The notes under the pieces are model-generated. The model did not search any database and was not told where the DNA came from. It saw only the letters and a program-made list of their open reading frames with translations. A stretch of 64,000 nt of DNA, taken from assembly GCF_000513955.1 (NCBI RefSeq), contig NZ_AZUZ01000024.1, forward strand, positions 1 to 64,000. The letters run 5' to 3'. The position numbers were made by a program, and so were the translations under genes. Each line of letters begins with the position of its first letter. Position 1 is the stretch's first letter. Below are positions 9,592 to 20,377 of the stretch, piece after piece. The stretch comes from Pseudoxanthomonas suwonensis J47. GTDB lineage: Bacteria > Pseudomonadota > Gammaproteobacteria > Xanthomonadales > Xanthomonadaceae.

Positions 9592-12500
9592 ATGTCCGGC
9601 TTCGTCCACCTCCACCTGCACACCGAGTTTTCGCTCGCGGACTCGACCATCCGCGTGCCCGAAAAACCGGACCAGGCCGACCCGGCCAAGGCCAAGCAGG
9701 CCAACCTGCTCAGCCGCGCGGTGGAACTGGGGCTGCCCGCGCTGGCGGTCACCGACCTCAACAACCTCTTCGCCCTGATCAAGTTCTACAAGGCGGCCGA
9801 GGCGGTGGGCATCAAGCCGATCGCCGGCGCCGACCTGGCCGTGGCCGCCGGGCCCGGCGAGGCGCCGTGGCGGCTCACCGCCCTGGTCCGCGACCACGGC
9901 GGCTACCTGAACCTGTCGCGCCTGCTGACCCGCGCCTGGATGGAAGGACACCGTGCCGAAGGCGGCGTGGCCGTGCGCCCGGAATGGGTGCGCGAGTGCG
10001 GCAGCGGACTGATCCTGCTGGCCGGCCGCGAGAGCCTGGCCGGGCGCCTGGCCGCGGAGAACCGCCACGACCTGGCCCAGCAGCAGCTGGCCGACTGGCA
10101 GCGCGACTTCGACGGCAACCTGTGCCTGGAGCTGACCCGCACCGGTCGCGACGGCGAGGAGGCGTTCAACAGTTTCGCCCTGCACGCCTCCGCCGCGCGC
10201 GGCATCCCGGTGGTGGCGTCCAACGACGTGCGCTTCCTCGACCGCGCCGGCTTCGACGCGCACGAGGCGCGCGTGTGTATTGCTTCCGGCCGGGTGCTGG
10301 ACGATCCCAAGCGCCCGCGCGACTACAGCCCCGAGCAGTACCTGAAGTCGCCGGCGGAGATGGCCGCGCTGTTCGCCGACATCCCCGACGCGATCTCCAA
10401 CACCGTCGAGCTGGCGCGCCGCTGCAACCTCGAGCTGACCCTGGGCAAGTACGCGCTGCCGGACTACCCGGTGCCGTCCGACGAGACCCTGGACAGCTGG
10501 ATCCGCAAGCAGTCCCACGAAGGCCTGGAAGAGCGCCTGGCGAAGAACCCGCTGGCGCCGGGCAAGACCCGCGAGGACTATTTCGCGCGCCTGGACTTCG
10601 AGCTGGACACCATCATCAAGATGGGCTTCCCCGGCTACTTCCTGATCGTTGCCGACTTCATCCAGTGGGGCAAGAACCAGGGCATCCCGATCGGCCCGGG
10701 CCGCGGTTCCGGCGCCGGCTCGCTGGTGGCGTGGGCGCTGAAGATCACCGACCTGGACCCGCTGCCCTACAACCTGCTGTTCGAGCGCTTCCTCAACCCG
10801 GAACGCGTGTCGATGCCCGACTTCGACATCGACTTCTGCATGGACCGGCGCGACGAGGTCATCGACTACGTCGCCCGCAAGTACGGGCGCGAGCGGGTCA
10901 GCCAGATCATCACCTACGGCACCATGGCGGCCAAGGCGGTGGTGCGCGACACCGGCCGCGTGCTGGGCTTCCCGTACGGTTTCGTCGACGGCGTGGCCAA
11001 GCTGATCCCGAACATCCTCGGCATCTCGCTGAAGGACGCGATGGGCGAAGGCAAGGACGAGGAAATGGCCTCGCCCGAGCTGATCCAGCGCTACCAGTCC
11101 GAAGAGGACGTGCGCGACCTGATCGACCTGGCGCGCCAGCTGGAGGACCTGACCCGCAACGCCGGCAAGCATGCCGGCGGCGTGGTGATCGCGCCGGCGC
11201 CGCTGTACACGTTCTGCCCGCTGTTCGCCGAACACGACCACGACGGACTGGGCAAGAACCCGGTGACCCAGTTCGACAAGAACGACGTCGAGGAAGTGGG
11301 CCTGGTGAAGTTCGACTTCCTCGGCCTGCGCACGCTGACGATCATCGACTGGGCGGTGAAGGCCATCAACCGCCGCCACGAGCGCGCCGGCATCCCGCCG
11401 CTGGACATCGCCGCGCTGCCGCTGGACGACGTGGCCACCTACAGGGACATCTTCGCCAGCGGCAATACCGGCGCGGTGTTCCAGTTCGAATCCTCGGGCA
11501 TGCGCCGCCTCCTGAAGGACGCGCGCCCGGACCGCTTCGAGGACCTGATCGCGCTGGTGTCGCTGTACCGGCCCGGCCCGATGGACCTGATCCCCTCGTT
11601 CAACGCGCGAAAGCACGGCCAGGAGGAGATCGTCTATCCGGATCCGCGCACCGAGGCCATCCTGAAGGACACCTACGGCATCATGGTGTACCAGGAGCAG
11701 GTCATGCAGATGGCGCAGATCGTCGGCGGCTACTCGCTGGGCGGCGCCGACCTGCTGCGCCGCGCGATGGGCAAGAAGATCCCGGCGGAGATGGCCAAGC
11801 ACCGCGAGATGTTCCGCGAGGGTGCGGCCAAGGGCGGCGTCGACGAGAAGAAGGCCGACGAAATCTTCGACCTGATGGAGAAGTTCGCCGGCTACGGCTT
11901 CAACAAGTCGCACGCCGCCGCGTACGCGCTGGTCTCCTACCAGACCGCCTGGCTCAAGCGCCACTACCCGGCCGAGTTCATGGCCGCGACCCTGTCCTCG
12001 GACATGGACAACACCGACAAGGTGGTCGGCTTCCTCAACGAGGCCCGCGGCCTCGGCCTGCAGGTGCTGCCGCCGGCGGTGAACGACTCCGACTACATGT
12101 TCGAGGCGGTGACCGCCGACACCATCCGCTACGGCCTGGGCGCGATCAAGGGCGTCGGCCGCGGCCTGTGCGAGGCGATCGTCGCCGAGCGCCAGCGCGG
12201 CGGCGACTACCGCGACCTGCTCGACTTCTGCCGCCGCGTCGACTCGACCAAGCTCAACCGCCGCGCGCTGGAAGCGATGGTCAATGCCGGTGCGCTCGAC
12301 GCGCTGGGCCGCAACCGCGCCACCTTGATGCTGCAGCTGCCGGAAGTGATGAAGGCCACCGACCAGATGGCCAGGGAAGCCGCGGCCGGACAGGTCTCGC
12401 TGTTCGGCATGCCCTCGGCCGACGCCGGCCCGGCGCTGGCGCTGGACCTGCCCGAATCCGACGAATGGCCGCTGCGCCAGCTGCTGGACGGCGAACGCGA

Positions 12501-13161
12501 AACCCTCGGCCACTACCTCAGCGGCCACCCGTTCGACCCGTACCGCGACGAAGTGCGGCAACTGGTCGGCAGCGACCTGGGCGAACTCGACCGCCTGTGG
12601 GGCGCCGCCTCGCAGGGCGAGAAGCGCGGCTGGCGCCCGGAAGTGCAGGTGGTGGTGGCCGGCATGGTCGTCGGCATCCGTCGCAAGGGCGACAGCCAGG
12701 TGTTCGTGCAACTGGAGGACGGCCGCGGCCGCCTTGAATGCGGCGTGTTCGCCGAGGCCGCCGCCGAGCTTTCGAGCCTGCTGGTGCGCGACCGCGTGCT
12801 GGTCGTGCAGGGCGGCCTGCGCGAGGACGAATTCAACGGCGGCTGGAGCCTGCGCCTGAAGCAGGCCTGGGACTTCGAACAGCTATGCGCCAGCCACGCC
12901 CAGCGCCTGTCGCTGCGCGTCGACCTGCGCGATTCCAGCGTGTGGAACCGCATCGACGAAGTCCTGGCCCGCCATCGCCCCGGCCCCACCCCGCTGCGCC
13001 TGCATCTGCAGGTCGGCCGCGGCGCCAACGCCGCCACCGGCGTCCTCGACCTCAACGGCGCCAACTCCGTGCGCGTCGGCCCGCCGCTGCTGGATGCGCT
13101 GCGCGCGCAGCCGGGCGTGCGCGCGGTGAAGGTCGCCATCGCCCGCCCCTGGGCGCATTGA
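9592..13161 (+). CDS. dnaE: DNA polymerase III alpha subunit DnaE
   Basis: The 1189-residue replicative polymerase catalytic subunit, full length for the family. The N-terminal PHP domain begins FVHLHLHTEFSLAD. The catalytic aspartates are in PDFDIDF at 409-415. Other signatures include GPGRGSGAGSLVAW, ITYGTMAAKAVVRD, NAGKHAGGVVI and GYGFNKSHAAAYALVSYQTAWLK (split here by my reading of the family), with an OB-fold region near residue 1010 (VVVAGMVVGIRRKG). It is distinct from the second polymerase, dnaE2, at 56.6-59.9 kb. No partner gene follows; a repeat-rich gap separates it from rlmKL. Confidence 0.97.
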   Translation: MSGFVHLHLHTEFSLADSTIRVPEKPDQADPAKAKQANLLSRAVELGLPALAVTDLNNLFALIKFYKAAEAVGIKPIAGADLAVAAGPGEAPWRLTALVRDHGGYLNLSRLLTRAWMEGHRAEGGVAVRPEWVRECGSGLILLAGRESLAGRLAAENRHDLAQQQLADWQRDFDGNLCLELTRTGRDGEEAFNSFALHASAARGIPVVASNDVRFLDRAGFDAHEARVCIASGRVLDDPKRPRDYSPEQYLKSPAEMAALFADIPDAISNTVELARRCNLELTLGKYALPDYPVPSDETLDSWIRKQSHEGLEERLAKNPLAPGKTREDYFARLDFELDTIIKMGFPGYFLIVADFIQWGKNQGIPIGPGRGSGAGSLVAWALKITDLDPLPYNLLFERFLNPERVSMPDFDIDFCMDRRDEVIDYVARKYGRERVSQIITYGTMAAKAVVRDTGRVLGFPYGFVDGVAKLIPNILGISLKDAMGEGKDEEMASPELIQRYQSEEDVRDLIDLARQLEDLTRNAGKHAGGVVIAPAPLYTFCPLFAEHDHDGLGKNPVTQFDKNDVEEVGLVKFDFLGLRTLTIIDWAVKAINRRHERAGIPPLDIAALPLDDVATYRDIFASGNTGAVFQFESSGMRRLLKDARPDRFEDLIALVSLYRPGPMDLIPSFNARKHGQEEIVYPDPRTEAILKDTYGIMVYQEQVMQMAQIVGGYSLGGADLLRRAMGKKIPAEMAKHREMFREGAAKGGVDEKKADEIFDLMEKFAGYGFNKSHAAAYALVSYQTAWLKRHYPAEFMAATLSSDMDNTDKVVGFLNEARGLGLQVLPPAVNDSDYMFEAVTADTIRYGLGAIKGVGRGLCEAIVAERQRGGDYRDLLDFCRRVDSTKLNRRALEAMVNAGALDALGRNRATLMLQLPEVMKATDQMAREAAAGQVSLFGMPSADAGPALALDLPESDEWPLRQLLDGERETLGHYLSGHPFDPYRDEVRQLVGSDLGELDRLWGAASQGEKRGWRPEVQVVVAGMVVGIRRKGDSQVFVQLEDGRGRLECGVFAEAAAELSSLLVRDRVLVVQGGLREDEFNGGWSLRLKQAWDFEQLCASHAQRLSLRVDLRDSSVWNRIDEVLARHRPGPTPLRLHLQVGRGANAATGVLDLNGANSVRVGPPLLDALRAQPGVRAVKVAIARPWAH

Positions 13162-13808
13162 GCCGCCTGGAGCCCCTCTCCCTCCGGGGTGAGACGGCAT
13201 GTCGGCGCGCCACTGGCGCGCATGCCGTCGAACGCCCGCGTCCCGTGGACGCGGGCCGGGGCGCGGAGCGGGGGTTGGGGAGAGGGTCGTCGTCCCAGCG
13301 TCGCCAGAGCTCCCGACCCTCACCCCTGCCCCTCTCCCGGTGGGAGAGGGGAACAAGCGCGACGCCACGACCCCAACGCACCCGAAGACGCGGTTGCGTG
13401 TGCGTAGCCCGGACAAGGCCGAAGGCCGCATCCGGGGATGAAGCGGCCGCCACGCCGCTCCAATGCCTCCCTCATCCCTTCCCGGATGCGCTTCGCTTAT
13501 CCGGGCTACAAGGCCATAGCCCCTCTCCCGGTGGGAGAGGAGTGCAAGAACGAAGCCGCGACCCCAAACCGCCCGAAGACGCGGTAGCGCGGGGGTATGG
13601 CGCAAGCAGGCCATGGATGGCCTGCGTTCGCGCGTTGGAGCCATGGATGGCGGAACCGCGCGATGCGCCATACCCCCGCGCTGCCGCGGCTCCGTGCGGA
13701 GCTGACTCGACGTCGGGTTCCTGGTGCGGTCGCGATCTTCGCCGTTGGCGGGCGCCCGACCTCTCCCCTCCCCCTCCCCCGGAGGGGGAGGGGTACATAG
13801 CCTGGGCC
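13162..13808. repeat. Repeat-filled intergenic region after dnaE
   Basis: No gene is supported in this 647-nt gap. It holds several CCTCTCCCGGTGGGAGAGG-type hairpins, an inverted repeat GACGGCATG...CATGCCGTC around 13193-13230, two GTAGCCCGGA-type REPs, and copy A of the large structured repeat (entered separately). The open frames here are made of repeat sequence and reappear in the other repeat regions, so they were not called. Confidence 0.8.
13581..13687 (+). repeat. Large structured repeat, copy A
   Basis: A 107-nt element whose 24-nt outer arms (13581-13604 and 13664-13687) pair throughout, with one G-U if read as plus-strand RNA. Inside are a perfect hairpin GCAGGCCAT-GG-ATGGCCTGC and a second stem TCGCGCG/CGCGCGA. 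The inner hairpin differs from the other copies (GCAGCACAT/ATGTGCTGC) on both sides at once, keeping its pairing. Followed by a further small hairpin at 13688-13702. Function unknown. Confidence 0.75.
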
Positions 13809-16079
<2,271 letters not shown>

Positions 16080-16226
16080 CGGGAAACAGGCTCGCGTTCG
16101 GGGCCGCCGGGCCGCGGGGCGGCTGCCGGGCATCGGCATGGACGGGAATGGTCGGCCATCGGGCGTGGCGGCGCCAGCCCGGCGGGCGCGGCGGCGTTCA
16201 GCGTGCGCCGGGCGCCCGAAGCCGGC

Positions 16227-16757
16227 TCAGAGCGATTCGAGCAGTTCGGCGAAGGCGCGGGCGGTGGCGTCCACGTGCGCGGACAGGCGGTGGCTGTCGT
16301 CCAGCACCAGCAGGCGCGCCGAACGCGCACGCGCCCACTCGATGACCCCTGCCGCCGGGATGATCTCGTCGTGCCAGGCATGGACCACCGAGGTCGGCAC
16401 CGGCGCGGCGTCCAGCGCCGGCATCGGGCCCATCTGCAGTGGCGGCACCATCAGGAACAGGCCGCGGGTGGGCACCTGCAGCGAGGCGATCGCCGAGATG
16501 TAGGCGCCCAGGCTCGAGCCGCCCAGCACCACCGGCCCACCCCGCTCCACCGCCTCGCCGGCGATGCGCAGCAGGCGCTGCAGGCGCGCCGGCACGTCGC
16601 CGACGCGGCTGACCTCGCTGCGCGCGTCCAGGTCGGTGTAGTCCGGGCGTTCGGTGGTCCAGCCCAGCGCCTCGGCCGCCTGCGCCAGCGCGGTGACCTT
16701 GGTCGCATCCGGACCGCTCTCGAAACCGTGCGAAAGAATGCAGTGGCCGCGGCTCAC
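16227..16757 (-). CDS. YqiA-like alpha/beta hydrolase
   Basis: A small 176-residue cytosolic alpha/beta-hydrolase fold protein, probably an esterase. It has an oxyanion-type HGFESGP start (10-16), the nucleophile elbow GGSSLGAY (Ser82), an acidic residue in HAWHDEIIP and the catalytic His in DDSHRLS. Size and motif layout resemble the YqiA/RBBP9 group. Translation probably begins at the GTG at 16755-16757, which overlaps the TGA of the MOSC gene, so the two are coupled. Substrate unknown. Confidence 0.75.
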   Translation of the reverse strand: MSRGHCILSHGFESGPDATKVTALAQAAEALGWTTERPDYTDLDARSEVSRVGDVPARLQRLLRIAGEAVERGGPVVLGGSSLGAYISAIASLQVPTRGLFLMVPPLQMGPMPALDAAPVPTSVVHAWHDEIIPAAGVIEWARARSARLLVLDDSHRLSAHVDATARAFAELLESL

Positions 16758-17260
16758 AGCGCCTCCACCACGTCGCCGACGCGCAGGGTGCCGCCTTCGA
16801 CGATGTGCGCGCACAGCCCGCCATGGCCGCGCATGGCGTTGAAACCGCCGGGGCCGAGCGCATCCTCCATGCGCGAGCACGGATCGCATGCGTCGGTGCC
16901 TTCCAGCACCACCTCGCCCACGCGGAAGCGGCGGCCCTTCAGCGCCACCAGCGGGATTCCGGAAACCACCAGGTTGCGGCGCAGGGTCCCCGGCGCGATG
17001 TGGTCGTGCCCGGCCAGCGCCGCGATCACCGGCAGGTGCTCGGCCTGGATCAGGGTGACGCCGCGCTTGCCGCTGCCGCCGTTGTAACGGTCCCCGGTGA
17101 GACCGGCGCCGGTGGTGGCTTCGACCGTTTCGACCTCGACCATGTCCCTGTTGCGGGCCGGGCGCAGGCCGATCCATTCGACCTTGCCGCCATGCGGAAG
17201 GGTCGTCATGAGCCGGCCGAGCGGACTGTCGGGGGAAGGAACTGGAGTGCGGGTCGCCAT
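16754..17260 (-). CDS. MOSC domain protein
   Basis: A 168-residue single MOSC domain protein, the fold of the molybdenum-cofactor sulfurase C-terminus, thought to bind or transfer sulfur or metal-sulfur species. The conserved GLTGDRY motif and the cysteine-containing segment TDACDPCSRM are present, as is GHGGLCAHIVEGG near the C-terminus. The ATG at 17258-17260 gives the expected length; an upstream ATG adds 11 residues. It overlaps the following hydrolase gene by GTGA and is divergent from the AmpD-like gene, with starts only about 25 nt apart. Confidence 0.85.
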   Translation of the reverse strand: MATRTPVPSPDSPLGRLMTTLPHGGKVEWIGLRPARNRDMVEVETVEATTGAGLTGDRYNGGSGKRGVTLIQAEHLPVIAALAGHDHIAPGTLRRNLVVSGIPLVALKGRRFRVGEVVLEGTDACDPCSRMEDALGPGGFNAMRGHGGLCAHIVEGGTLRVGDVVEAL

Positions 17261-17285
17261 GGCGCGAATGCTAGCATCCGGCTCC

Positions 17286-17852
17286 ATGCCCACCCCGCCA
17301 AACCTCCGCGTCGTCGACCAGCCGCTGCCCTACGTGGACCGGCTCGGCGAACGTTCGCTGGCGGACATCGAGCTGGTGGTCATCCACTGCACCGAACTGC
17401 CGGACCTGGCCACCGCCCGCGAATACGGCGAGCGCGTGCGCTACGACAGCGGCACCGGCAACAGCGGCCACTACTACATCGACCGCGACGGCACGGTGCT
17501 GCGCTACGTGCCCGAAGAGCGCATCGCCCACCACGTGCGCGGCCAGAACCCGCGATCCCTCGGCATCGAACTGGTCAACACCGGCCGCTACCCGCACTGG
17601 CTGGACTCGCGCCACCAGGCGATGGACGAGGCGTATACCGACGCGCAGGTCGAATCGCTGGTGGCCCTGCTGCAGGACCTGGCCGCGCGACTGCCCACGC
17701 TGCGGCATATCGCCGGGCACGAGGACCTGGATCGCGAGCGCGTGCCGGCGAGCGACGACCCGGCAGTGCTGGTGCACCGCAAGCTCGACCCGGGCCCGCG
17801 GTTCCCGTGGGAGCGCGTCCTCGCGCAAGTACCGTTGCAGCGGCTGCTGTAG
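17286..17852 (+). CDS. AmpD-like N-acetylmuramoyl-L-alanine amidase
   Basis: A 188-residue amidase_2 (PGRP-fold) zinc hydrolase with no signal peptide, so cytosolic and AmpD-like. Zinc-ligand candidates are the His in VVIHCTEL, the His in IAGHEDLD and the Asp in HRKLDPGPRFPW; the substrate-side GHYYIDRDGTV motif is also present. AmpD cleaves recycled anhydromuropeptides and in some bacteria controls beta-lactamase induction through their level. The ATG at 17286 was chosen because the frame upstream runs antisense through the MOSC gene. Confidence 0.82.
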   Translation: MPTPPNLRVVDQPLPYVDRLGERSLADIELVVIHCTELPDLATAREYGERVRYDSGTGNSGHYYIDRDGTVLRYVPEERIAHHVRGQNPRSLGIELVNTGRYPHWLDSRHQAMDEAYTDAQVESLVALLQDLAARLPTLRHIAGHEDLDRERVPASDDPAVLVHRKLDPGPRFPWERVLAQVPLQRLL

Positions 17853-18133
17853 GCAGTCTCACCCCGGGTGAAGGAACAGCGGGGTAGCCCGGACAAGGCC
17901 GCAGGCCGCATCCGGGACAACGCGCCCGCCACCTCGACCACACGCCTGCCGCCCCCTGATCCCCGGATGCGCTTCGCTTATCCGGGCTACGGCTCCTGGC
18001 CCTTCTCCCCCCCGGGAGAGGGGTTGGGGGAGAGGGTCGGTAGTCCGACGCCGCTGGGCTCCCGCCCCTCACCCTTGGCCCCTCTCCCGGGGGGAGAGGG
18101 GAACAGAAGGCACGATCCAAAGCGCCCGAAGAC

Positions 18134-18305
18134 GCGGTAGCGCGGGGGTATGGCGCAAGCGGCACATGGATGTGCTGCGTTCGCGAACGCAGTACGAGCG
18201 GTGAGCCTGCTTGCGCGTGGCGACGCGCCAGTCCTCGCTAGCGCCTGTGTTCAGTCCCGGCGCGGACGCGGAACCGCGCGATGCGCCATACGCCCGTGCT
18301 GCCGC
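18134..18305 (+). repeat. Large structured repeat, copy B (expanded)
   Basis: Same family as copy A. Outer arms at 18134-18157 and 18282-18305 pair with two G-U wobbles and one G-G mismatch. The inner hairpin GCGGCACAT-GG-ATGTGCTGC keeps pairing through one G-U. About 65 nt of unrelated sequence are inserted in the second inner stem (about 18181-18260). Confidence 0.7.
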
Positions 18306-18333
18306 AGCTCTGTCCAAAGCCGACGCAACCACG

Positions 18334-18360
18334 CTGTTGCTGTTGCTGTTGCTGTTGCTG
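18334..18360 (+). repeat. CTGTTG microsatellite
   Basis: Four and a half perfect hexamer repeats of CTGTTG. A shorter array of 2.5 units sits at the equivalent place of the second tandem block (18651-18665), so copy number differs between otherwise similar blocks. Not within a supported gene. Confidence 0.9.
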
Positions 18361-18514
18361 TCCGACCCCGCGCGGGGATCAGGCTCGAGCGGAACGCCGC
18401 GAGGCCACCGCCACTGCGAACGGGAGGACTGCCGGCTCCCGACCCTCACCCCCTGCCCCTCTCCCGGTGGGAGAGGGGAGAGAACGAAGCCACAACCCCA
18501 ACGCGCCGAAAGAC

Positions 18515-18621
18515 GCGGTAGCGCGGGGGTATGGCGCAAGCAGCACATGGATGTGCTGCGTTCGCGCGTTGGAGCCAGGGATGGCGGAACCGCGCGATGC
18601 GCCATACCCCCGTGCTGCCGC
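18515..18621 (+). repeat. Large structured repeat, copy C
   Basis: A 107-nt copy with outer arms 18515-18538 and 18598-18621. Differences between the arms are G-U compatible in plus-strand RNA. The inner hairpin GCAGCACAT-GG-ATGTGCTGC is perfect. A following hairpin GGCTCCG-TC-CGGAGCC (about 18620-18637) could act like a terminator stem but has no T-tract. Confidence 0.75.
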
Positions 18622-18797
18622 GGCTCCGTCCGGAGCCGAAGCAACCCACGCTGTTGCTGTTGCTGCCCCTCGAGCGGGGATCCGGCTCAAGCGGGAACGC
18701 CGGGAGGCGACTGCCACCGCGAACGGGAGCACTTGCCGGCTCCCGACCCTCTCCCCCAGCCCCTCTCCCGTGGGAGAGGGGGGGCAACGCCCCCCGG

Positions 18798-18803
18798 TAT
18801 AAT
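18798..18803 (+). promoter_or_regulatory. Putative tesB -10 box (TATAAT)
   Basis: A consensus TATAAT in the context CCGGTATAATCGGC. The identical 14-mer precedes the glycine riboswitch at 49064-49077. The start site would be about 25-45 nt before tesB. No clear -35 is visible. Confidence 0.55.
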
Positions 18804-18835
18804 CGGCTTCCCCCTTAGCGACGACGGGTCCCCCC

Positions 18836-19747
18836 TTGCCTCCCGCCCTCGGCCCCGTGGCCTCCGAACTGATCGACCTGCTCACCCTGGAGCGGCTGGA
18901 AGACAACCTCTTCCGCGGCCAGAGCCGCGACATCGGCACCCGCTACGTGTTCGGCGGACAGGTGCTCGGCCAGGCCCTGGCCGCCGCCCAGGCCACCCTG
19001 GACAACGGCCGCCACGTCCACTCCCTGCACGCCTACTTCCTGCGCGCCGGCGACATCGACCACCCGATCGTCTACGACGTCGACCAGACCCGCGACGGCG
19101 GCAGCTTCTCCGTGCGCCGCATCACCGCGATCCAGCACGGCAAGGTGATCTTCTTCTGCGCCGCCTCCTTCCAGGACGACGAACCCGGCGCCGAACACCA
19201 GCTCGGCATGCCCGAGGTGCCGCAGCCGGAAGACGTCCAGCCCGCCCCGCCGGTGCCGCCGGACGTGATGGCCTCGCTGCCGACCAAGGTGCAGCGCTGG
19301 CTCTCGCGCGGCGGCCCGTTCGAGTTCCGCCACGTCTATCCGCGCGACGAACTCAACCCGCCCAAGCGCCCGCCCTACCAGCAGGTCTGGTTCCGCCTGC
19401 GCGAAAGCGTCGGCGACGTCCCGGTGGAAATGCACCAGGCCATGCTCGCCTACGCCTCCGACTTCCACCTGCTGGGCACCGCGACCTTCCCGCACGGCAT
19501 CAGCTACTACACCCCGAACGTGCAGATGGCCTCGCTCGACCACGCCCTGTGGTTCCACCGCCCGTTCCGCATCGACGAGTGGCTGCTGTACTCGATCGAC
19601 AGCCCCTCCACCCAGGGCTCGCGCGGACTGGCCCGCGGCCAGATCTTCGACCGCCAGGGCCGGCTGGTCGCCAGCACCGCCCAGGAAGGCCTGATCCGCG
19701 TCGTCCCGGACCGCGCCGCCGCGCGGGCCGTGCCGGCGAAGGAATAA
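18836..19747 (+). CDS. tesB: Acyl-CoA thioesterase II
   Basis: A double-hotdog thioesterase of up to 303 residues hydrolysing acyl-CoA to free fatty acid and CoA in the cytosol. Family signatures: LFRGQSRDIGTRYVFGGQVL near the N-terminus, SLHAYFLRAGD, YASDFHLLGTA with the catalytic Asp, SLDHALWFH, and STAQEGLIR with the catalytic Gln. The start is uncertain: TTG 18836 gives 303 residues, GTG 18857 gives 296, and neither has a good ribosome site. E. coli TesB (286 residues) fits either. A TATAAT lies just upstream, and the DUF2007 gene follows 2 nt after the stop. Confidence 0.9.
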   Translation: MPPALGPVASELIDLLTLERLEDNLFRGQSRDIGTRYVFGGQVLGQALAAAQATLDNGRHVHSLHAYFLRAGDIDHPIVYDVDQTRDGGSFSVRRITAIQHGKVIFFCAASFQDDEPGAEHQLGMPEVPQPEDVQPAPPVPPDVMASLPTKVQRWLSRGGPFEFRHVYPRDELNPPKRPPYQQVWFRLRESVGDVPVEMHQAMLAYASDFHLLGTATFPHGISYYTPNVQMASLDHALWFHRPFRIDEWLLYSIDSPSTQGSRGLARGQIFDRQGRLVASTAQEGLIRVVPDRAAARAVPAKE

Positions 19748-19749
19748 GC

Positions 19750-20274
19750 GTGCGCCAGGTATTCACCAGCCAGCGCCTGGAAACCGTCGAAGGCGTGGCG
19801 AAGATGCTGGAAGAGGCCGGGATCCCGGTCCACGTCAGCCAGCCGCGTTCCTACCGCGGACGCCGCCGCGGCCAGTTCAGCTATTCCGAACCGGTGCCGC
19901 AGAACCAGCAGCCGGCGGTGTGGGTGCGCCTGCCCGAGGACCAGCCGCGCGCGCGCGAACTGCTGCGCCAGACCGGCCTGCTGGCGACCACGCGCTCCTA
20001 CTCCGGCCTGCCGCAGGTGGCGACCGAAGCGCTGCCCTCGCGCTTCGAGGAGAACAGCGGCAGCCGCTGGGCCTGGCGCATCCGCCTGGCCCTGCTGCTG
20101 GTGATCGCCGCGGTGGCGGTGCTGGTGTGGATGGGCCGCCACAAGGCGCCCGCGGCCGCGCCGGTGCCCGTCACCACCGAGCAGCCCGCCGCCCCGCAGC
20201 CGGCACCAGCCGAGGACGACGACGAGGAATTCCGCGTCCGCATCGCCCCGCCGCCGCCCGCGCCGGAGAACTGA
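19750..20274 (+). CDS. DUF2007-type protein with one membrane segment
   Basis: A 174-residue protein. The N-terminal region (VRQVFTSQRLETVEGVAKML, then AVWVRLPEDQPRARELLRQ) resembles DUF2007, a small ferredoxin-like domain described as a putative signal-transducing domain. One transmembrane helix follows at about 112-128, then a Pro/Ala-rich acidic tail (EDDDEEFRVRI). The start is GTG at 19750, 2 nt after tesB, so the pair is probably one operon. Function unknown; the long open frame upstream in this phase is repeat sequence and the tesB shadow. Confidence 0.65.
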   Translation: MRQVFTSQRLETVEGVAKMLEEAGIPVHVSQPRSYRGRRRGQFSYSEPVPQNQQPAVWVRLPEDQPRARELLRQTGLLATTRSYSGLPQVATEALPSRFEENSGSRWAWRIRLALLLVIAAVAVLVWMGRHKAPAAAPVPVTTEQPAAPQPAPAEDDDEEFRVRIAPPPPAPEN

Positions 20275-20308
20275 GCGCGCGGCGCGCATCCGGCAACGGA
20301 AAAAAGAA

Positions 20309-20336
20309 GAGGCCCGGCGACGCATCGCCGGGCCTC
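20309..20336 (-). terminator. Rho-independent terminator of the EF-hand gene
   Basis: A perfect 12-bp stem GAGGCCCGGCGA/TCGCCGGGCCTC with a 4-nt loop. In minus-strand RNA it is followed by UUCUUUUUU. It lies about 40 nt after the stop of the EF-hand gene and may also stop transcripts from the DUF2007 gene. Confidence 0.85.
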
Positions 20337-20377
20337 CTTGCTTCAGGCCTCCGCGGAGCCGCAGCTCCAGCGCAGGC

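Larger units (their letters stand above)
17853..18793. repeat. Repeat region upstream of tesB with tandem duplication
   Basis: No gene is supported in about 940 nt. After two GTAGCCCGGA REPs and CTCTCCC hairpins, a block of about 270-370 nt occurs twice in tandem (roughly 18112-18480 and 18493-18780). Each block contains the large structured repeat, a GTTGCT microsatellite, a conserved tail (CGAACGGGAG, CCGGCTCCCGACCCTC) and a CTCTCCC hairpin. The first block carries about 65 extra nt between the repeat arms. Confidence 0.75.

Noticed and set aside
9547-12711. 1054-codon open frame antisense to dnaE
   Set aside because: Very GC-rich codon use leaves the antisense third frame open; the sequence has no family motifs and dnaE on the other strand is unambiguous.
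13587-13800. Short open frames with recurring GYGAS and DAPYPRAAAAP strings in several gaps
   Set aside because: They are translations of the structured repeat; identity follows nucleotide structure, not codon use, and no ribosome sites precede them.
18211-19749. Long open frame running from the repeat region through tesB into the DUF2007 gene
   Set aside because: Only the last 175 codons look like a protein; the rest is repeat sequence and a shadow of tesB.
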